Assembly (NCBI RefSeq): GCF_019263705.2
Contig: NZ_JADQDK010000001.1
Span: 5,518,001 to 5,582,000, forward strand
DNA from: Pseudonocardia abyssalis
GTDB lineage: Bacteria > Actinomycetota > Actinomycetes > Mycobacteriales > Pseudonocardiaceae
Length of the DNA stretch: 64,000 nucleotides
Direction: 5' to 3'
In this document: in pieces, positions 63,247 through 64,000 of the stretch
Layout of the letters: every line of letters starts with the position of its first letter
Position numbering within the stretch: position 1 is the stretch's first letter
Program-made: the position numbers and the translations under genes
Notes under the pieces: generated by a model
Told to the model about the DNA's origin: nothing
Database searches by the model: none
The model's input: the letters and a program-made list of their open reading frames with translations, nothing else

Positions 63247-63957
63247 GTGACCTACGAGCCGATGCCCACCGACTGGACCCGTGCGCTGGCGGTCGTCGCA
63301 CACCCCGACGACCTGGAGTACGGCGGCGCGGCCGCCATCGCCCGCTGGACGGCGGAGGGCAAGGACGTCCGGTACCTGCTGGCCACGCGCGGGGAGGCGG
63401 GGATCGACACGCTCCCGCCGGCGGAGTGCGGGCCGCTGCGCGAGGCCGAGCAGCGGGCCGCGGCGGCGGAGGTGGGCGTCGACGTCGTCGAGTTCCTCGA
63501 CCACCCCGACGGGCTGATCGAGCACGGGATCCCGCTGCGCCGCGACATCGCCGCGGCGATCCGGCGGCACCGACCCGAGCTGGTCGTCACCGGCAACTTC
63601 CACGAGACCTGGCCGGGCGGCGGGTACAACATGGCCGACCACGTCGCCGTCGGGCGGGCCGTCCTCGACGCGGCGCGCGACGCGGGCAACCGCTGGCTCT
63701 TCCCCGAGGTGGGGGAGCCGTGGACGGGGGTGCGTTGGGTGGCGGTCGCGGCGTCACCGCAGAACTCGCACGCCGTCGACGTCGGCGAGCACTTCGACCG
63801 CGGCGTCGCCTCGCTCGCCGCGCACCGCGCCTACCTCGACGCGCTCGAAGGGGACATGTCCGACCCGGGGAGCTTTCTGCGGCCGATCGCGGAGGCGGAC
63901 GGTGCGCTCCTGCCGGGGGCGACGCTGGCGACGGCGTTCGAGCTGATCGCCCTGTGA
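63247..63957 (+). CDS. PIG-L family deacetylase
   Basis: A 236-aa zinc-dependent de-N-acetylase. [15 protein letters not shown] (about residues 18-32) supplies the metal-binding His and Asp and the catalytic Asp, and the later His is in [17 protein letters not shown]. This fold includes MshB and Mca of mycothiol metabolism; which substrate applies is not clear from sequence. GTG 63247 is preceded by a weak ribosome-binding site. Confidence 0.9.
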   Translation: MTYEPMPTDWTRALAVVAHPDDLEYGGAAAIARWTAEGKDVRYLLATRGEAGIDTLPPAECGPLREAEQRAAAAEVGVDVVEFLDHPDGLIEHGIPLRRDIAAAIRRHRPELVVTGNFHETWPGGGYNMADHVAVGRAVLDAARDAGNRWLFPEVGEPWTGVRWVAVAASPQNSHAVDVGEHFDRGVASLAAHRAYLDALEGDMSDPGSFLRPIAEADGALLPGATLATAFELIAL

Positions 63958-64000
63958 GCCCGCCGGCGCGGACCCCACCGGCGAGTGTGCCGTTCCGGCC
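63958..64000. other. Window end
   Basis: The last 43 bases after the deacetylase stop contain no gene start that can be recognised. Confidence 0.5.

Overview
The window is high-GC, densely coded actinobacterial chromosome: about 60 genes, many GTG starts and many 4-base ATGA/GTGA stop-start overlaps. The first half follows the gene order I recall for Mycobacterium tuberculosis Rv0496-Rv0548 (ppx2, proC, excisionase-like HTH, 33-aa basic ribosomal protein, galE2-like, hemACDB, hemL, ccdA/resB/ccsB, menA/menE/menB). With a BldC, a rex-hemACD operon, and a later ini-type cluster, this points to the Pseudonocardiales, probably Pseudonocardia or a close relative. The genus is inferred, not proven. 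No phage, insertion sequence, CRISPR array, rRNA or tRNA was recognised by eye.

Layout. (1) 1-7974: a non-coding leader with two DnaA-box-like words, then ppx, a membrane protein, a sugar-phosphate-isomerase-like protein, a thioesterase-like protein, proC, an HTH protein, a 33-aa bS22-like protein, an epimerase and an acyltransferase. (2) 7975-16007: HAD phosphatase, anti-sigma/ECF sigma pair, AMP ligase, glutaredoxin, molybdopterin oxidoreductase and fasciclin lipoprotein. (3) 16150-25017: Rex with its own operator, hemA, hemC, a fused methyltransferase-HemD, hemB, two small membrane proteins and hemL. (4) 25014-31396: histidine phosphatase and the System II cytochrome c maturation genes (TlpA, CcdA, ResB, CcsB), then a MinD-like ATPase. 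(5) 31406-37629: BldC, menA, a secreted repeat protein, menE and menB. Regions 3-5 together supply heme, cytochrome c and menaquinone, so they form a respiratory block headed by a redox sensor.

(6) 37697-41460: two tandem paralogous membrane proteins, a decayed EamA permease, a double TerD protein and a GntR regulator. (7) 41534-47178: lactonase-fold hydrolase, hydroxyacid-oxoacid transhydrogenase, zinc-ribbon protein and a large FAD/Fe-S D-2-hydroxyacid dehydrogenase. Together these suggest breakdown of gamma-butyrolactone or 4-hydroxybutyrate. (8) 47245-49879: patatin-like lipase, aldo/keto reductase, HesB-like protein and a membrane protein.

(9) 49933-60565 is the most unusual region: a membrane-anchored Hsp70-like ATPase with a Gly-rich tail, a DUF3558-type lipoprotein, two secreted or surface-type Asn/Asp-repeat proteins (one with an IniB-type N-terminus), two dynamin-like GTPases of IniA and IniC size, and a convergent LuxR/STAND regulator of IniR size. 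It looks like an expanded version of the mycobacterial cell-envelope-stress locus iniBAC. (10) 60686-64000: ABC-F protein, a frameshifted secreted-protein gene, a repeat block and a PIG-L deacetylase.

Intergenic spaces are rich in perfect or near-perfect inverted repeats of 12-16 bp arms. Some act plausibly as terminators; others share sequence with one another and may be a dispersed repeat family.
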